Assembly: GCA_965232165.1 (NCBI GenBank)
Contig: CBDDOY010000001.1
Coordinates: forward strand, 1,984,001 to 2,048,000
Length of the DNA stretch: 64,000 bases
Direction of reading: 5' to 3'
Source of the DNA: UBA2779 sp965232165
GTDB lineage: Bacteria > Spirochaetota > Spirochaetia > DSM-2461
Positions 26,399 through 35,783 of this stretch are shown one piece after another. The position numbers and the translations under genes are program-made. Under the pieces are notes generated by a model. It worked only from the letters and a program-made list of their open reading frames with translations. It was not told the origin of the DNA and made no database searches. How positions within the stretch are numbered: position 1 is the first letter of the stretch; every line of letters starts with the position of its first letter.

Positions 26399-27514
26399 AT
26401 GAGTTATTTGATCGCACCATTAACCATCAGCGCAATCGCCGGGGTCATGGCCGCTCTCATCGCCGTGGTAGACTTGGCGGCCAACAATTACGGAGAGGTG
26501 ACGGTTGACATCAATAACGGAAAGAAGGACATGAAGGTGAAGGGTGGTTCGCCACTCTTGGTCACGCTTTCCTCCGAGGGGCTGTATCTCCCTTCGGCAT
26601 GTGGAGGACGGGGAAGCTGCGGCGCGTGCAAGTGCAAGGTGACTACCGACCTTGGCCCTCATTTGCCCACAGAGACACCTTATCTGACGAAAGAGGAAAT
26701 GGCGGAGAGCATCAGGCTGGCCTGTCAGATCAAGGTGAAGGGCGATTTGGGCATAGAAATATCCGAGGATTTGTTCAATGTCAAACAATTCCATGCCACG
26801 GTGCTGTCCATCAAGGATGTCACTTACGATATCAAAGAGGTTCTCTTCGACTTGAATGGAGAAACGGTGGAATTCGAGGCCGGTAAATATGTTCAGCTCG
26901 TAATTCCTCCTTATGACAAGATCAAAGGGACAACACAGCGAGCCTATTCCATGTCGTCACGTCCTTCAGATAAAACCCATATTGAGGTTCTTGTGCGTCT
27001 AGTGCCTGGGGGCATCGCCACAACCTACGTACATGAGCATCTCAAAGTAGGGGAGAAGATGGACCTCATCGGTCCTTTTGGGGAATTCGGGCGGACAAGA
27101 GAAAATTCGGTGATGCTTTGCATAGCCGGCGGTTCGGGCATGGCGCCGTTCAAGTCCATGCTCTATGACATGCTCGAGAGCGGAGAGAGAGATAGGGAAG
27201 TGTGGTACTTCTTTGGGGCTCGTTCGACAAGAGATATGTTCTATCTTGATGAGATGCGGGACTTGGAGACCAAGCTTCCCAATTTCCATTTCGTTCCGGC
27301 CCTTTCGGAACCCCAGGAGGGAGATGGCTGGGCCGGTCCGACCGGATTAATCACCGATGTTCTCGACACCTATCTCAAGACGCACATTGACGCCGTCGGC
27401 AAGAAGCTTGAGGGTTATCTCTGCGGCAGCCCTGGAATGATTGATGCCTGCAACCGTGTGATGAATGAGAATGGCATTATCCAGGACAACGTCTACTACG
27501 ATAAATTCGCATAG
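26399..27514 (+). CDS. nqrF: NqrF, NADH-oxidising subunit
   Basis: 371 residues. One N-terminal membrane helix, then a plant-type [2Fe-2S] ferredoxin domain (CGGRGSCGAC, then RLACQIKV), then a ferredoxin-NADP+ reductase-type module with the FAD motif RAYSMSS and NADH motif GGSGMAPFKSML. This is the entry point for electrons from NADH in Na+-NQR; Rnf complexes have RnfC/RnfB instead. Its presence makes the complex NQR-type, yet nqrA is not in the operon. Ribosome site taggga gg precedes ATG 26399. Confidence 0.93.
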   Translation: MSYLIAPLTISAIAGVMAALIAVVDLAANNYGEVTVDINNGKKDMKVKGGSPLLVTLSSEGLYLPSACGGRGSCGACKCKVTTDLGPHLPTETPYLTKEEMAESIRLACQIKVKGDLGIEISEDLFNVKQFHATVLSIKDVTYDIKEVLFDLNGETVEFEAGKYVQLVIPPYDKIKGTTQRAYSMSSRPSDKTHIEVLVRLVPGGIATTYVHEHLKVGEKMDLIGPFGEFGRTRENSVMLCIAGGSGMAPFKSMLYDMLESGERDREVWYFFGARSTRDMFYLDEMRDLETKLPNFHFVPALSEPQEGDGWAGPTGLITDVLDTYLKTHIDAVGKKLEGYLCGSPGMIDACNRVMNENGIIQDNVYYDKFA

Positions 27515-27525
27515 AGGGGGTAAAT

Positions 27526-27978
27526 ATGAAGATGACGCCTAAACTCACGGCGGCACAAGCCAATATGTCACCCGGTATTATCACGGCAGAAGGCTTTCTA
27601 GGCAACGACAAGCGCAGCCTGTCTACCATCATTGATGAGGATTTGCAGGTTATGCGCAAGTTGGAACTGGATAAATCGATGCTTGTCGAGAAGCTGCGCT
27701 ATCTGATGGAGCATGGACGGAAGGGGCTCGGCGAACCCTTAACCGTCGATGAAGACTGGCTGGTGAAGACCGATGAGGCTCGGGGGCATCTGGCCTGCCC
27801 CTGGGAGGATGGCATTTGCCGGAAGATCAATGTCACTGTCGAGCGCAAGGATACAGGAGAAAAATTCTTCTATACCGATCTGTCGATTCACCTGTTGGAG
27901 GCCCATGATTTCCTCGAAGGACGGGGGTCCCGCTTCCGTCTGAATCTCGAATCGATCAAACATGTCTTGAAACTATGA
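27526..27978 (+). CDS. Unknown protein at the end of the nqr-like operon
   Basis: 150 residues, soluble, no signal peptide. I do not recognise a family. A central segment CPWEDGIC holds two Cys six residues apart, and FYTDLSIHLLEAHDFLEGRGSRFRL is a distinctive C-terminal stretch with a His. It starts 11 bp after nqrF and is probably cotranscribed. Possible roles include assembly or regulation of the complex, but this is speculation from position alone. Confidence 0.6.
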   Translation: MKMTPKLTAAQANMSPGIITAEGFLGNDKRSLSTIIDEDLQVMRKLELDKSMLVEKLRYLMEHGRKGLGEPLTVDEDWLVKTDEARGHLACPWEDGICRKINVTVERKDTGEKFFYTDLSIHLLEAHDFLEGRGSRFRLNLESIKHVLKL

Positions 27979-28034
27979 AACTACGATGCTTTGCATCTAG
28001 ACAACACTTCTTTCTCGGTGTATGAGTTGGGTCT

Positions 28035-31000
28035 ATGAAACGCGGATTACTCATCATCGGCATGATGCCGGTGCTATCGGCATTGCTCTTCGGGCAATCG
28101 ACGGCAACTTCAAACGGGGAGTTGGCCTATCGCCTTATATCTCCTTTTTACCTCGGCGGAGGCATGCATGTTACAAAGACAGAGTCGCCTCAGGGCACGT
28201 ATCTCAATCCTGCCGCGGCGGCTGGCTTTCAACGTAAAATTCTAGACATAAACTATATCAATCTTCAGAATTTGACAGGAGCACAGGAGATGGGACATGC
28301 CGCGAATTTGGCCTTTTCCATTCCTACCCGGCTAGGTGTGTTAACCAGCAGCATCGGGATACTCCATACATCCGGATTCAAGGGTTCTGCGGTCAAGGAT
28401 TCTGCAATGAATCTGGGGGTTTCCGGGCATCTCAATGTCGCATTTTCCAAGGAAATCTATTCCGATATGTGGTTTGGCGTGGCCCTAGTTGGTGAACTTG
28501 GCGAATTAGATGAAACCTTTCAGGGCGGCGGCGCCTTGAGCATTGGTTTTCTTCATTTCCCCGAGAAAATATGGGGGTTGAAAAATTTCTCCTGGGGGGG
28601 GAGTGTCAGCGGGTTGGGGTACCGGTTTGGGAGTCTCTCCAGGGGATATCTGGATTCCATTCCGGGCAATATTACGCCGGCCGTTGGATTGGCATTCGAT
28701 GCGGTCCAGGGTGAGAAGGTGAAATTGACCTTGAGGTCGGATTTGCGCCTGCCCTCGGTGACAGACCTGTGGGTTGGAGTGGCCGGCGATCTTCATCTTG
28801 GTCCATTCGCTCGGCTCTCCATCTCCTCGTCTCTGTCGTTGAGAGATCTGTTTACCGGTTCTTTTCAAACGGTTGTTCCATCCGTTTCTGTTGGATTCAA
28901 TTTCGCCCTCGGCGGCAAGAAATCGGAAAAAAATATCCAAACCTCCGAACTCGATATTCAAGCGGTCGGGGCGCCTTTGTATGGCGGTATATGGGGATTC
29001 GGCGCCGGTGTCATGCTGCCCTTCGGGGTCAAAGACAACAATCCTCCGGTAATCAAGACAGAATTTGGGGAACTCAAGTACATCTCGCCAAACTATGACG
29101 GGATTCAGGATGAACTCAACACGCCGTACCGCGTCGAAGATGAACGCTACATCAAAACCTTCGAATGGCGTATCGTCGATTCGCTGGGGAAGACGGTCAG
29201 AACCTATGTCAATAAGGATGAACGGCCTGAAAACGAAACCGTGAGCAATCTATGGGCCAGGCTCATTTCTCCCAAAGAGGGCACACCTCTTCCGGAGTCA
29301 TTCCGTTGGGATGGAGTAAGCGATGCCGGATCCATCGCACCCGACGGTAAATACGGCATATACCTTCAATTCAGCGATGATAACGACAATACCGCATCTT
29401 CGGGTCCCTTTCCCGTTGTGGTCGACACGGTTCCACCCGCTCTCGACATGAGCGAGCTCGAAGGACTCGATCTCATCTTCTCACCGGATGGAGATGGGAA
29501 CAAGGATGAGTTTGAGATATTTCAAGAGGGCAGCAAGGAGCGTCTATGGGAGGCCGAATTTCGAGATGCCGCCGGAACGGCTGTAAAAAAATGGACATGG
29601 AACGAAGATGCCCCTCAATCTATTACATGGAATGGTCAGAATGAATCCGGAAAGTTCATCGGCGATGGGGTCTACCATTATTTTGTACATTCAACCGACA
29701 GGGCCGGAAATTCCACTCAGGGGGCTATTGAAGGAATCATCATCGATACGAATAGACCCCGAATCGGCCTGACTATCGATAAGGCCGTGTTCTCCCCCGG
29801 AACAGCCAGTGAACTATCGACACTCACCCTCGATGCGGATATTCCTCAAACCGCCGGCATCATGGATTGGACGTTGGAAGTCATCGATAAAAATGAAGCT
29901 GTAGGCCGTATTTGGAATAGGGGCGAGACGGTCCTTGTCCCCGGAACCTTGACATTTGACGGTAAAGGGAATGATGGACGCATGCTTCCCGAGGGGGAAT
30001 ACTTTGCCCGGCTTAGCATAGAGTACGGAAATGGCTTTCAGCCTGATACCGCTTCGCCAAGATTTTTCATCGATACAACCCCGCCCAGCGCGCAGGTAAG
30101 GGCTAACTGGTCCTTGTTCTCGCCGCACGGAGGAAGCCGCCGCAATCAAGTCACGTTTATCCAGGAATCATCGACGGAACAGGTTTGGAAAGGATCCCTC
30201 ATCGACAGTGACGGCCAGCTTGTCAGGGAATGGTCTTGGATAAAACAGGCCGAACGGGAACTGACATGGGATGGCCGCAGTGATGTCGGCCGCCTCGTGC
30301 CTGACGGCGAATACCGCTACTACCTTTATTCGGTCGACCGTGCAGGGAATTATGGTCAATCCAAACAGGTCTCGGTGACCGTGGATACCAGTGCCGTCGA
30401 GGCGTCGCTCACGGCCTCTCTCGATGTGTTCGGCCCCACCGGAAACGGCAGAAAAGACTCGGTGTTTTTCTATATGAGCGCCAAAGAGGATTCCCCCTTA
30501 GCAGATTGGAGCCTGCATGTTAGAAATGCCGATGGCGCCGAAGTCATGAGCTGGAACGGCAGGGGAAACCTTCCTGAGCGACAGGAATGGGACGGCATGA
30601 AGACCGGCGGCGGCAGAGTAAACGATGGACCGTACACCGGAGAACTCACCGTCAACTACGTCAAGGGCGATTCGGCCATGGCCCGTACCGGTTCCATCCT
30701 CGTCGATACACAGCCGCCCATGATTGAGATAAACGTCACCGACAGGCTGTTCAGCCCGGATGGAGATGGACAGAAGGATGCGCTGATCATCAGTCAGCGT
30801 TCTTCCGAAGAGGAGAGCTTCAATGCGAGCCTCTATGACATAAACGGCCAGGAAGTCCTTAGCTGGGTTTGGGCTGAAGCTTTGGAACCGATAGAATGGA
30901 ATGGTACCGACGAGTCAGGGAACGCCCTCCCAGACGGAGCCTATCGCTACGAGGTGTCGGGAATGGACAACGCCGGCAATGAAACACGGCGGGAAGTGAC

Positions 31001-32069
31001 AGGCATAAGAATCGACACCGCTCCAACGGCGGTATATCTCACCGCTAAGGAAGGATATATCAAGGCCGGTGAGACCGATTCAGAGAAAATGCAGTCCTTC
31101 ACCGTGGTGATTCCCAATAATGAAGGCATTTCTTCATGGCAATTTGTCATAGAAGACGAAGAGGGCAGGGGCGTCATTTCCAAATCCGGTAAGCATCCTG
31201 TGCCGGGCAGTTTCAAGTGGAACGGCGTCGATGACGGCGGTAAACCAATAGAGGGCGTGTTCAAAGGCGTGTTGAATGTCGTGTATGAGAAGGGCGCCCG
31301 TCCACGGGGCGAAACCCGTCCCTTCATCTCCGACGGCAGCCCCCCTGTGGTAAGAATAGAAATGCAGCCGCAGCCCTTCAGTCCAGATGACGACAATGTG
31401 GACGATGAGGTAGTTATCGGAATTGCTGTGGAAGACCGTTCACGCATCAGCGAGTGGAAACTCGATGTATTCGACAGACGGAACAGACCGTTTATTACCT
31501 TCTTTGGCCGCGGGCGTCCCTCAGAGCGAATCATCTGGGATGGACGCAGCGGGAGAGGCGAACTGGTTGAATCAGCCGAGGACTATTCCTATACGTTCAC
31601 GGCATCCGACATCCTGGGGCACAGTTCCATCGTACAGGGTGTTATCGCCGTGGATGTATTAGTTATCCGTGAGGGTAATCGCCTGAAGATCCGTATCAAC
31701 AACCTGACCTTTCAGCCGAATTCGAGCAGTTTCACTCTTACCGGAGATGAAGGGGAGAAGAATACTCAGGTACTCGATAGGTTGGCGGAAATCATGAAGA
31801 AATATGGAAGCTACAGGATAATCGTCGAAGGACATGCGGTCAGCCTGAGATGGGCCAACCCTGCGGCGGCGAAGAAGGAACAGAAATCATTGTTGATTCC
31901 TCTTTCACGTTCCCGTGCCGAGGCCGTCGTCAAGGAACTCGCCAAGCGGGGTATTTCCGCAAACCGGCTCACGGCCTCAGGTGTCGGCGGCGACAAGCCC
32001 CTCGTCCCTCACGGCAATGAAGAGGAGCGTTGGCGAAACAGAAGGGTAGAATTCTACCTGGAGAAATAA
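28035..32069 (+). CDS. Giant outer-envelope protein: PorV-like barrel, Ig repeats, OmpA domain
   Basis: 1344 residues with a signal peptide (MKRGLLIIGMMPVLSALLFG). Residues ~20-310 look like a PorV/UPF0164 (FadL-type) outer membrane barrel (LNPAAAAGF, then alternating hydrophobic strands). Residues ~340-1200 hold about eight FlgD/gliding-type Ig units, each opening with a variant of FSPDGDGQKD and closing with a DNAGN-type turn. The last ~130 residues are an OmpA-like peptidoglycan-binding domain ending NRRVEFYLEK. It likely links the outer membrane to murein. The 3' end was duplicated to 36291-37109. Confidence 0.82.
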   Translation: MKRGLLIIGMMPVLSALLFGQSTATSNGELAYRLISPFYLGGGMHVTKTESPQGTYLNPAAAAGFQRKILDINYINLQNLTGAQEMGHAANLAFSIPTRLGVLTSSIGILHTSGFKGSAVKDSAMNLGVSGHLNVAFSKEIYSDMWFGVALVGELGELDETFQGGGALSIGFLHFPEKIWGLKNFSWGGSVSGLGYRFGSLSRGYLDSIPGNITPAVGLAFDAVQGEKVKLTLRSDLRLPSVTDLWVGVAGDLHLGPFARLSISSSLSLRDLFTGSFQTVVPSVSVGFNFALGGKKSEKNIQTSELDIQAVGAPLYGGIWGFGAGVMLPFGVKDNNPPVIKTEFGELKYISPNYDGIQDELNTPYRVEDERYIKTFEWRIVDSLGKTVRTYVNKDERPENETVSNLWARLISPKEGTPLPESFRWDGVSDAGSIAPDGKYGIYLQFSDDNDNTASSGPFPVVVDTVPPALDMSELEGLDLIFSPDGDGNKDEFEIFQEGSKERLWEAEFRDAAGTAVKKWTWNEDAPQSITWNGQNESGKFIGDGVYHYFVHSTDRAGNSTQGAIEGIIIDTNRPRIGLTIDKAVFSPGTASELSTLTLDADIPQTAGIMDWTLEVIDKNEAVGRIWNRGETVLVPGTLTFDGKGNDGRMLPEGEYFARLSIEYGNGFQPDTASPRFFIDTTPPSAQVRANWSLFSPHGGSRRNQVTFIQESSTEQVWKGSLIDSDGQLVREWSWIKQAERELTWDGRSDVGRLVPDGEYRYYLYSVDRAGNYGQSKQVSVTVDTSAVEASLTASLDVFGPTGNGRKDSVFFYMSAKEDSPLADWSLHVRNADGAEVMSWNGRGNLPERQEWDGMKTGGGRVNDGPYTGELTVNYVKGDSAMARTGSILVDTQPPMIEINVTDRLFSPDGDGQKDALIISQRSSEEESFNASLYDINGQEVLSWVWAEALEPIEWNGTDESGNALPDGAYRYEVSGMDNAGNETRREVTGIRIDTAPTAVYLTAKEGYIKAGETDSEKMQSFTVVIPNNEGISSWQFVIEDEEGRGVISKSGKHPVPGSFKWNGVDDGGKPIEGVFKGVLNVVYEKGARPRGETRPFISDGSPPVVRIEMQPQPFSPDDDNVDDEVVIGIAVEDRSRISEWKLDVFDRRNRPFITFFGRGRPSERIIWDGRSGRGELVESAEDYSYTFTASDILGHSSIVQGVIAVDVLVIREGNRLKIRINNLTFQPNSSSFTLTGDEGEKNTQVLDRLAEIMKKYGSYRIIVEGHAVSLRWANPAAAKKEQKSLLIPLSRSRAEAVVKELAKRGISANRLTASGVGGDKPLVPHGNEEERWRNRRVEFYLEK

Positions 32070-32129
32070 AACATTGAGATTTTTTGCTCCCTGCCCTCCG
32101 GGTGCCGAAGACATCCTCCGTCAAGAGTG
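31311..32129 (+). repeat. Segmental duplication, source-side copy
   Basis: ~819 bp covering the last Ig unit, the OmpA domain and the first ~55 bp of rlmKL. It aligns without gaps to 36291-37109 at a constant offset of 4980 bp. Confidence 0.93.
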
Positions 32130-34239
32130 TGTTCAATTGGGTGCCGCCGGGCTTGCCCCCGGGATACGCGGGGTTGGTTTCGAAGGTGATCTTCAGATGG
32201 CCTACCATGCCTCATTGAGGCTGCGAACGGCCTCCCGCATTCTTCTTGAACTAGCCAGGGCCGATGCCGTTGATGAAAACGATATCTATCGCATTGCAAT
32301 GGAAATACCCTGGGAGAAGAAATTTCCACCTGCAGCCGGCTTCGCCTGCCGTGCGACGGGGACGGTCAAAAACCCTCGTTTTGCCACACTGAGGCTCAAA
32401 GATGCCATAGCCGACCGCTTCACGAAGACGCTTTCAACAAGACCTACGGTGGACAAAATCAATCCGGATATCCGCATAGAGGCCCACTGGCAGGGGCGGA
32501 GGGCCGCCATCTTCCTGAACTGGAGCGGTCCGCCGCTTCATGAGCGAGGCTATAGGCTGGAACACACAAAGACGGCCCTAAGAGAAACGACTGCCGCCGC
32601 AGTACTGGCTCTGGCTGGCTGGCAAAAAGATACCGCTAATACGGCAACCTTTGTCGATCCTGTCTGCGGCAGCGGAACCCTGCTAGCCGAAGCGGCCATG
32701 ATGGCGGTCGGCGCCCCCCCCGGTGTGCATAGGAAGAAATGGGGATTCTCCGCTTGGGCAGATCACGATGAGAATTTGTGGCTCGATATATTGAATCAGG
32801 CTCGGATTGACTATGGCGAGAGCCTGACGAATATGCCGGCCATGATGGGCTATGACATCGATCCTGAGGCTGTCAAAGCTTCAAGAAACAACCTTCGCCG
32901 TGCCGGCCTTGGTTCCGTCGTCAGGATAGCCATACACGATATCCGCAAGGGCAGGCCGGAAAACTGGCCCGCGGCCGGAAGTGGATTACTCTGTGCCGAC
33001 CCGCCTTACGGACATCGTCAGTCTGAATTTCCCGTGCCGGTCTATTCGGCCATAGGCACAGTCTTTCGAACCCTGAACCCCGACTGGCGGCTTGCACTTC
33101 TGGCCCCGGATCGAAACGCCGCCGCTTCCAGCTATCTTAAGGCCGATAAGTTCATCCCGATGGTCAGTGGCGGGCTAAACCTCGTGTTGGGCATTTATTC
33201 GAGGCAGGCGAAGAAAGAAAGCATCATCTTGGATACCAAGGCGGAGCGGGCCCCGTCCTCATCAGATCCTTCTGAGATAGCGGCCCCAAAAGAAATCATC
33301 TTGGACACCAAGGCCCCCTCTCTCCGCAAGGCATTGCAGCGCAGCCTGAGCGCATTGGGGAAATGGGCCGAGAAATGCGGTATTAGCTCCTACCGCATTT
33401 GGGATTCGAACATGCCTGAATTCAATGCCGCCGTGGACTGGTACGAAGGCCGATGGCTTCATGTGCAGGAATTTGAGGCACCGGCTAAGGTGCCGCCCGA
33501 TGTGAGTCAACGTCGTCTGACGACCCTCGTCTCCGTCCTCAAAGAGCTTCTGTCCTGTACAGATGAGAACATCTTCCTTAAGACACGAAAACGGGGCATT
33601 CGTCCCTATACCAGCCGAAGCGGCCATGGCGAACGAATGATAATGAAAGAGAATGAAGCCAAATTTTTCGTCAACTTCACTCACTATCTCGATACCGGCA
33701 TATTCCTCGATCACAGGCCGACGAGGGCCCTCATCAGACAGTGGATAGGAAATGGCAGTTTCCTGAACCTCTTTTCTTATACCGGATCGGCCACAGTAAT
33801 GGCGGCTCTTGGCGGAGCGAGTTCGACAGTCAGTGTGGATGCCTCCAACACCTATCTCGATTGGTGCCGTGATAATCTCCGTCTAAACAGGGTATCAGGA
33901 TTGCAGCATAAACTGATCCGCTCCGATGCAATCGAGTGGCTGCGGAAATCGCAAGACCAATTTAGCCTTATCTTTGCCGATCCGCCCACCTATTCAAACG
34001 GGGCCGGCAGGGGGGATTGGTCCGTACAGGAGCATCATCGATTATTGATAGAGCTGGCGATGGAACATCTGAAACCCACAGGAATGCTTATCTTCTCAGT
34101 GAATTACCGCCGTTTCATATTAGAACCCTCCTTGAGAAAGAAATACGCCGTCAAGGACCTAACCCAGGAAACCCTTCATCCTGACTTTGCAATACTCGCG
34201 CATACGCATCGCTGCTGGAGTTTTAGCAGATTACCATGA
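32074..34239 (+). CDS. rlmKL: Bifunctional 23S rRNA methyltransferase RlmKL
   Basis: 721 residues from TTG 32074, with GGAG 10 nt upstream. The N-terminal half has a THUMP domain and an m2G2445-type methyltransferase (VDPVCGSGTLLAEAAMMA, then ADPPYGH). The C-terminal half is the m7G2069-type enzyme (LFSYTGSATVMAALGGA, then FADPPTYSN). The two halves are joined by a linker (~390-415) containing IILDTKA twice. It starts 4 bp after the giant envelope gene; transcriptional linkage is likely by spacing, not by function. Confidence 0.9.
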   Translation: MRFFAPCPPGAEDILRQECVQLGAAGLAPGIRGVGFEGDLQMAYHASLRLRTASRILLELARADAVDENDIYRIAMEIPWEKKFPPAAGFACRATGTVKNPRFATLRLKDAIADRFTKTLSTRPTVDKINPDIRIEAHWQGRRAAIFLNWSGPPLHERGYRLEHTKTALRETTAAAVLALAGWQKDTANTATFVDPVCGSGTLLAEAAMMAVGAPPGVHRKKWGFSAWADHDENLWLDILNQARIDYGESLTNMPAMMGYDIDPEAVKASRNNLRRAGLGSVVRIAIHDIRKGRPENWPAAGSGLLCADPPYGHRQSEFPVPVYSAIGTVFRTLNPDWRLALLAPDRNAAASSYLKADKFIPMVSGGLNLVLGIYSRQAKKESIILDTKAERAPSSSDPSEIAAPKEIILDTKAPSLRKALQRSLSALGKWAEKCGISSYRIWDSNMPEFNAAVDWYEGRWLHVQEFEAPAKVPPDVSQRRLTTLVSVLKELLSCTDENIFLKTRKRGIRPYTSRSGHGERMIMKENEAKFFVNFTHYLDTGIFLDHRPTRALIRQWIGNGSFLNLFSYTGSATVMAALGGASSTVSVDASNTYLDWCRDNLRLNRVSGLQHKLIRSDAIEWLRKSQDQFSLIFADPPTYSNGAGRGDWSVQEHHRLLIELAMEHLKPTGMLIFSVNYRRFILEPSLRKKYAVKDLTQETLHPDFAILAHTHRCWSFSRLP

Positions 34240-34299
34240 ATCCGCACAGCCTTGACAAAATCAGCGCCGCAAGACATTGCTTCTCAGCAGCTTTCAGAA

Positions 34300-34460
34300 G
34301 GGCACCTCTAAAAAACCCATTCCGTTTTTGGCTTGCTCTTTTCCCCCGCTACTGCGTTACCAAAATGCTCACGTAACCCAGTTACGCCTGCGCTTTTGGC
34401 GCCTTGTACCGAAGAAAAATAGCTGCGTCAAATTCCAAAAGCGGTTTTTTAGAGGTGCCC
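34300..34460 (+). repeat. MITE-like repeat family B, full copy
   Basis: 161 bp downstream of rlmKL, with intact inverted ends GGGCACCTCTAAAAAAC. First of a B-A-B cluster. Confidence 0.9.
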
Positions 34461-34474
34461 AGAAATCAATATTT

Positions 34475-34592
34475 GGGCGCAACCCTTCGGGTCGGGCTTT
34501 CCACTCCAATGCCTTAAGCCGGCTGCCTGCCTTCCGGCTCATTGCCAATCGCCGGGGCAGCCGGCGGCATTTCCGTTTCAATCCCTTGCGCC
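34475..34592 (+). repeat. Dispersed hairpin repeat family A, copy 3
   Basis: ~118 bp, starts GGGCGCAACCCTTCGGGTCG, lies between two family-B copies. Shares the flank AAAGTCAATTGGAAATT with copy 2, so that flank belongs to a longer ancestral unit. Confidence 0.85.
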
Positions 34593-34621
34593 TAAAGTCA
34601 ATTGGAAATTGATTGTGTAAA

Positions 34622-34783
34622 AGGCACCTCTAAAAAACCCATGCCGTTTCTGGCTTGCTCTTCTCCCTCCGCTGCTGCATTGCCAAAATGCTCACGTAAC
34701 CCAGTTGCGCTTGAGTTTTTGACACCTTGCATCGAAGAGAAATAGCTGCGCCAAATTCCAGAAGCGGTTTTTTAGAGGTACCC
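34622..34783 (+). repeat. MITE-like repeat family B, full copy
   Basis: 162 bp with slightly altered ends (GGCACCTC at the left and GAGGTACCC at the right). It abuts the transposase remnant that begins near 34800. Confidence 0.88.
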
Positions 34784-34800
34784 AGAAGAGAATCTCAAGA

Positions 34801-35558
34801 TGACCGAAGGAATGAAATGGATCACCCGAGTCCCTGAAACCTTGAAGGATGTTAAAAATAGTCATAAACAAGTCTGCAATGATTCCTATGGACAATGGAT
34901 ACGCTTATAGCTCAGTACAATCCACCTGCGGAGAAATTACACAAAGATGGCTGGCCGTATTTTCCCGGCAGGCCTGCTATAAACACAGGAAAGACGTGTA
35001 CAGGCAAAAAGAACGTTCTTCCAAGAATCAGTCCCCACAGGAGCAGGAATGGCATATTGTCGGTGAACTTCATTCAGACGATGAGGCTGTCTCCAGAGGG
35101 AAGCAGGGCAGGGGAATGTTTATTGTGGCAGCCAGTGAGAGGGATCCGGAAATTCTAAAGTGATGAGCAAGTTATCTCCGTCTACAAAGACCAGGGGGGT
35201 ATCGGCCGAACGGGGATTTCGTTTTCTTAAGGATCCCTGTTTTTACGCAGAGAGTTTGTACTCAAAGAAACCACAGCGTATAATGGCGCTGATAATGGTG
35301 ATGACGTTATCGCTGCTGATTTATTCCTTAGCGGAAAAGAGGATACGAAAGACTCCGGCATCAAATGAAGCTGCGATATGGGATCAGAAGAACAAACCGG
35401 CTCAACGTCCCGCTATTCGATGGGTATTCATGATATCTGAGGATGTTCTGCTGTTGTATTATGGGAACAAAACGATTGAGGCCATGAATATCCGAGAAGA
35501 ACATATCAGAGTGCTAAACTGTTTAGGGTCATCCTGCAAGAAAATGTGTTTTTTGTGA
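34801..35558 (+). pseudogene. Remnant of an IS1634/IS4-type transposase (C-terminal part, several frameshifts)
   Basis: Pieces of one protein lie in different frames: MKWITRVPETLKDV (from 34815), then GYAYSSVQSTCGEITQRWLAVF (34849 frame), RGMFIVAASERDPEIL, SDEQVISVYKDQ in a third frame, and ERGFRFLKDPCFYAES with KKPQRIMALIMVMTL at the end (35160-35558). The last segment is the hallmark C terminus of IS1634-type transposases. The N-terminal half is missing; the 5' edge is next to a family-B repeat. No intact terminal repeats were seen. Confidence 0.7.
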
Positions 35559-35783
35559 ATTGAACTCACGAATGCAAGCTCTAGCTAATCAACACAAATA
35601 ATTCATGTCACTTGCCGGTGTTTCGGCTATGCTTCTTTAGATACGGTATGCGCTAGTCAACATCTGCACTTGACAGTGATGCGGCATGTCGTAATAGTAA
35701 GCGATACTCCGTTGATCAATAATGTATAATGCTGTAAACTAAGCATAACTGATGACTCCACAGGGTGGAGAAGGGGGATTTAT
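35559..35783 (+). promoter_or_regulatory. Upstream region of the chimeric OmpA gene, copy 1 of a duplicated promoter/leader
   Basis: From 35578 this region matches 37313-37555. It has a TATAAT box at 35725-35730 but no convincing -35, a short palindromic segment near the ribosome site, and the site GGTGGAGAAGGGGG before ATG 35784. Confidence 0.6.

Noticed and set aside
35160..35558. Independent 132-residue gene
   Set aside because: It is the C-terminal end of a decayed IS1634-type transposase.
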